From Gemmatimonadota bacterium (lineage in GTDB: Bacteria; Gemmatimonadota; Gemmatimonadetes; Longimicrobiales; Gaopeijiaceae): DNA of 64,000 bases. The notes below the pieces were generated by a model. That model saw only the letters and a program-made list of their open reading frames with translations, was not told the origin of the DNA and did no database searches. The stretch covers positions 44,529 through 108,528 of the forward strand of contig JAJEBW010000029.1 in assembly GCA_022822325.1 (NCBI GenBank), written 5' to 3'. A program made the position numbers and the translations under genes. This document shows positions 61,598-64,000 of this stretch, in pieces (position 1 is the stretch's first letter; every line of letters starts with the position of its first letter).

Positions 61598-63831
61598 CGA
61601 CCGGACGCCTTTCAATCCGGCGAGCGGCGATCTCCGGCCGGAGGGGTTGCAGGAGGACCGGCTGTGGCCTTGCCGTCGCGGCGCCGTTGTTGCTGAGCCC
61701 CGGCCCCATGCCGGGATGGTTCGCGGGACTCGCCGCCCAGGATCCCCCCGACACCCTTCAGGTGCGCGACACCACCTCGACGGACACGATTCCGGGCCGC
61801 GACAGCCTGGCCTTCATCCTGGAGCCGCTTGTGATCGGGGTTGCCCGCGAACGCGCCGCGCCGCCTCCGGTGATCGCGATCACGGTCGATCCGGGGGTCG
61901 TGCGGCAGAGCCAGGAGAGCGATCCCTACCGGATGCTGCGCCAGACGACCGGCGTGGAGGTGCACGATCAGGGCCAGGGACCGGGATTCGCCTCCAATGT
62001 GACGATTCGGGGATTCACCTCCGACCATTCCTCCGATGTGCTGCTGGTGATCGACGGGGTGCCGGTCAACCTCCCTGCGCATGGACACATCGAGGGCTAC
62101 GCGGACTGGAATGTGCTCATGGCGCGTTCGGTGAGCTCGATGCGCGTGATTCATGGCGGAGCGAGTCCGCTTTACGGCGACTTTGCGCTGGGGGGCGTCG
62201 TCGAGGTCTTCACGCGGGCGGAGGCCGACGGATTCGAGGGCGCGCTGGGAGCGACGAGCTTCGGCGATGTGCGGATGGACCTGGCCGGGGGGCGCCGCAG
62301 CGACCGTTCGGGGCTTTTTCTCGGGGGGGCGTTGCAGCGGAACGAGGGTTGGCGCGACAACAGCGACTACCGGCTGGCCAACGCGATTGCGCGAGGGTGG
62401 CGGGGGGTGGGACCGGGACGGCTTGAGGGCGGGGTGTCGGTGTACGCGACCGAATGGAGCTCGCCGGGTTTCGTTTCGATTCCGCGCTTCAACGAGCCCG
62501 AACTGGCCGCGGCGGTGGACCCGACCGATGGGGGCGATTCGCGGCGGTTGGTGGCGAATGGACGGTATTCGGCCTCGATCGGTTCGGACACCTACCTGCA
62601 AACCGCGCTCTGGGGAATGGCGTCGGACTATGCGCTCTTTCTGAACATCCCGGGCCACAATCACGACGGCGCCGACCAGGGCGTGCCGGTTCAATCGGGT
62701 GAATGGGACGAACGGATCGGCGCGGGTGGACAGGCAGAGATCGCGCGGGCGGGGGTGGGAACGGGGGATCTGGTGGTGGGGGTGGGGGGGCGGGGGGACC
62801 GGGTCGTGTACCGGCACGCGGCCACCTTCGACCGCGACATTCTCGTGCCGGAGATCGACCTTGACGCGCGCCACGCCTCGGGATCGCTCTACGCGCGCTG
62901 GCGCCGGAGCTTCGCGGGATCGCTCGGTCTGGATCTGGGGGCGCGGATCGACCTCCTTCATCACCGCAGCCGCTCAAGGCTGGCCGCAGCGGACGCCGCT
63001 TCCGCGAACCCGACGACCGCGCCGGGAGCGATTCCCCCGGACGCCGGCGGCTGGGAGTCGGCCACCAACGCCGTCTTCAGCCCAAAGGCCGGACTTCGCT
63101 ATCTCCGGGGAAACAACTGGTCGGTGCGGGCATCGTCGGCGCGCGGATTCAGGAGCCCGGCGGGGATCATCGGCGACCCGTCGCGGGAGCCTTTCATCGC
63201 CTGGTCGCACGAGCTGGGTGTCGATTATGCGGAAGGCGCCGTCGCGGCGTCGCTCTCCCTCTTCCGCGTGGACGTCTCCAACGAACGGATCCAGGACCCG
63301 ATCACCCTGGCCATCTCCAGCGCGGGCAGCAGCACCCGCCAGGGCCTCGCGGCGGTCGTGGAGTGGTCGCCCACCGAGCGCTTCGGAATCGACGCGCGCG
63401 CAACCTGGAACCATGCCCGATTGAGCGGCGCATACGCCGACGCCCACGACGATCACGCGCACGAGGTCTTCGCGTCAGGGACGAACCAGACCGCCCCGGC
63501 CACCGACAGCGCGGACGCCGAGTTCAGGGTGCCGGGAGTTGCCGACTACCAGGCCTTCGCGCGCGCGTCGGTCCGCCCCCTTGACGCCATCGAAGGGTGG
63601 ATTTCCGGCCGCAGCGTCGGCGCCCATGTGCCAATTGGCGAGCCCACCGTGCGCACCCGGCCCTACACCGTGGCCGACCTGGGCGTAACCTGGTCGCTGG
63701 GCGAAGACCGCGCCCTGGATTTCGAGCTGCAAAACATCACCGATGTCCGCTATGTGGAGCTGCGCTCGTCGGGATTCGTGGTACCGGGAACGCCCCGCAG
63801 CGTACGAGTCCAGTTGCGGTTGCTGCGGTAG
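61594..63831 (+). CDS. TonB-dependent receptor of the copper operon
   Basis: A 745-residue outer-membrane protein. A signal region (AVAAPLLLSPGPMPGWFAGLAA) precedes the plug domain: DPYRMLRQTTGVEVHDQGQG, IRGFTSDHSSDVLLVIDGVP and HGGASPLYGDFALGGVVEVF. The rest is a beta-barrel with alternating aromatic strands, ending LRSSGFVVPGTPRSVRVQLRLLR. TonB receptors import metal chelates using proton-motive force. Operon position after mbnP-mbnH indicates uptake of a copper complex. No signalling extension or carboxypeptidase-like N-domain is seen. Confidence 0.92.
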   Translation: MTTGRLSIRRAAISGRRGCRRTGCGLAVAAPLLLSPGPMPGWFAGLAAQDPPDTLQVRDTTSTDTIPGRDSLAFILEPLVIGVARERAAPPPVIAITVDPGVVRQSQESDPYRMLRQTTGVEVHDQGQGPGFASNVTIRGFTSDHSSDVLLVIDGVPVNLPAHGHIEGYADWNVLMARSVSSMRVIHGGASPLYGDFALGGVVEVFTRAEADGFEGALGATSFGDVRMDLAGGRRSDRSGLFLGGALQRNEGWRDNSDYRLANAIARGWRGVGPGRLEGGVSVYATEWSSPGFVSIPRFNEPELAAAVDPTDGGDSRRLVANGRYSASIGSDTYLQTALWGMASDYALFLNIPGHNHDGADQGVPVQSGEWDERIGAGGQAEIARAGVGTGDLVVGVGGRGDRVVYRHAATFDRDILVPEIDLDARHASGSLYARWRRSFAGSLGLDLGARIDLLHHRSRSRLAAADAASANPTTAPGAIPPDAGGWESATNAVFSPKAGLRYLRGNNWSVRASSARGFRSPAGIIGDPSREPFIAWSHELGVDYAEGAVAASLSLFRVDVSNERIQDPITLAISSAGSSTRQGLAAVVEWSPTERFGIDARATWNHARLSGAYADAHDDHAHEVFASGTNQTAPATDSADAEFRVPGVADYQAFARASVRPLDAIEGWISGRSVGAHVPIGEPTVRTRPYTVADLGVTWSLGEDRALDFELQNITDVRYVELRSSGFVVPGTPRSVRVQLRLLR

Positions 63832-63863
63832 GGGGGGCCATCGGCCCGACCCGGAAACCCAGT

Positions 63864-63891
63864 GTGTACCGGTTCCGGTTTCCTGGACAAG
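63864..63891. repeat. Probable terminal inverted repeat of an IS3-family element
   Basis: The stretch TGTACCGGTTCCGGTTTCCT and the following GGACA begin with TG, as IS3-family ends do, and lie just outside the transposase stop. The matching repeat would be beyond the right edge, so the boundary cannot be confirmed here. Confidence 0.4.
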
Positions 63892-63906
63892 TGGACGGCC
63901 TAAACA

Positions 63907-64000
63907 TCAGGCCGCCTTTCTGCTGAGCTTTTCGCGGGCACGGGCCGGGGTGATGTACCCGTGCCGCTGCAGAAGCCAGCCGTTGTTGTAACGCTCGATG
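63907..64000 (-). mobile_element. IS3-family transposase, C-terminal fragment at window edge
   Basis: The minus-strand frame is open from the right edge to TGA at 63907-63909 and reads IERYNNGWLLQRHGYITP, then ARAREKLSRKAA. This matches the end of the DDE integrase-core orfB of IS3-type elements, where YNxxWLxxxxGYxTPxEAR is typical. Only ~30 residues are visible; the catalytic residues lie outside the window. It marks an insertion sequence immediately downstream of the copper operon. Confidence 0.75.

Noticed and set aside
60388..63831. Alternative ~1,150-codon plus-strand frame spanning mbnH and the TonB receptor
   Set aside because: The first half is the wrong frame of mbnH, which has CxxCH motifs in its own frame; only the portion from 61594 is real.

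Overview
This 64 kb window is GC-rich bacterial DNA, densely coded on both strands. The gene mix points to a Gemmatimonadota-like or related environmental lineage: many twin-arginine-exported oxidoreductases, a tricorn-type S41 peptidase, M28, DUF839 and DUF1028 proteins, two molybdenum hydroxylase clusters, and a giant secreted leucine-rich-repeat protein. No rRNA, tRNA or ribosomal protein gene is present, so the taxonomy is inferred from gene style only. Several genes are broken by one-base changes inside G/C runs, which fits a long-read or metagenome assembly as well as real decay.

Left end (1-5.3 kb, minus strand): a defence-type module. It contains a C5 cytosine methyltransferase, a protein with an N-terminal GHKL/MORC-like ATPase and a C-terminal histidine-kinase-like ATPase (split by two homopolymer indels), and a receiver-domain protein that runs off the window edge. 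Next come housekeeping and secreted genes (5.3-11.4 kb): M28 membrane peptidase, DUF839/PhoX-like protein, Tat-exported epimerase-like protein and a STAS protein. They are followed by an 8 kb gene for a lipoprotein-like LRR protein ending in a metzincin protease.

The core accessory region (19.6-28.8 kb, minus strand) is a type I restriction-modification operon. hsdM and hsdR bracket four small-system genes plus an unusual hsdS: a DUF6978-like/DUF1828 pair, a HEPN-type partner, an HsdS fused to an N-terminal MNT nucleotidyltransferase, and a RhuM-Fic/Doc fusion. Almost every junction is a short stop/start overlap, so the genes look translationally coupled. An 11 bp perfect inverted repeat lies upstream of hsdM.

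From 28.9 to 33.6 kb lie Cu/Zn superoxide dismutase, a DUF1028 protein, a Tat-exported Gfo/Idh/MocA oxidoreductase and a Tat-exported HisC-like aminotransferase. From 33.7 to 40.8 kb is a CoxSLM-D-E-type molybdenum hydroxylase cluster whose coxD and coxE homologues are separated by a decayed TIGR04255-like gene and a small unknown gene. From 41 to 44.6 kb is a small accessory patch: a Phd/VapC toxin-antitoxin pair, an AlbA_2-type ATP-binding protein and gene remnants.

From 44.7 to 56.5 kb are a tricorn-like protease, a lipoprotein, a DoxX protein, and a PaoABC-like exported aldehyde-oxidoreductase cluster with a membrane cytochrome b. That cluster is interrupted by a lipoprotein gene and a small zincin gene inactivated by a 13 bp tandem duplication. 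At 56.5 kb is a phosphorothioate-DNA-dependent HNH endonuclease homologue. The right end (57.5-63.8 kb) carries a copper-handling operon: His/Cys-rich protein, MbnP, MbnH and a TonB-dependent receptor. The window closes inside an IS3-family transposase.
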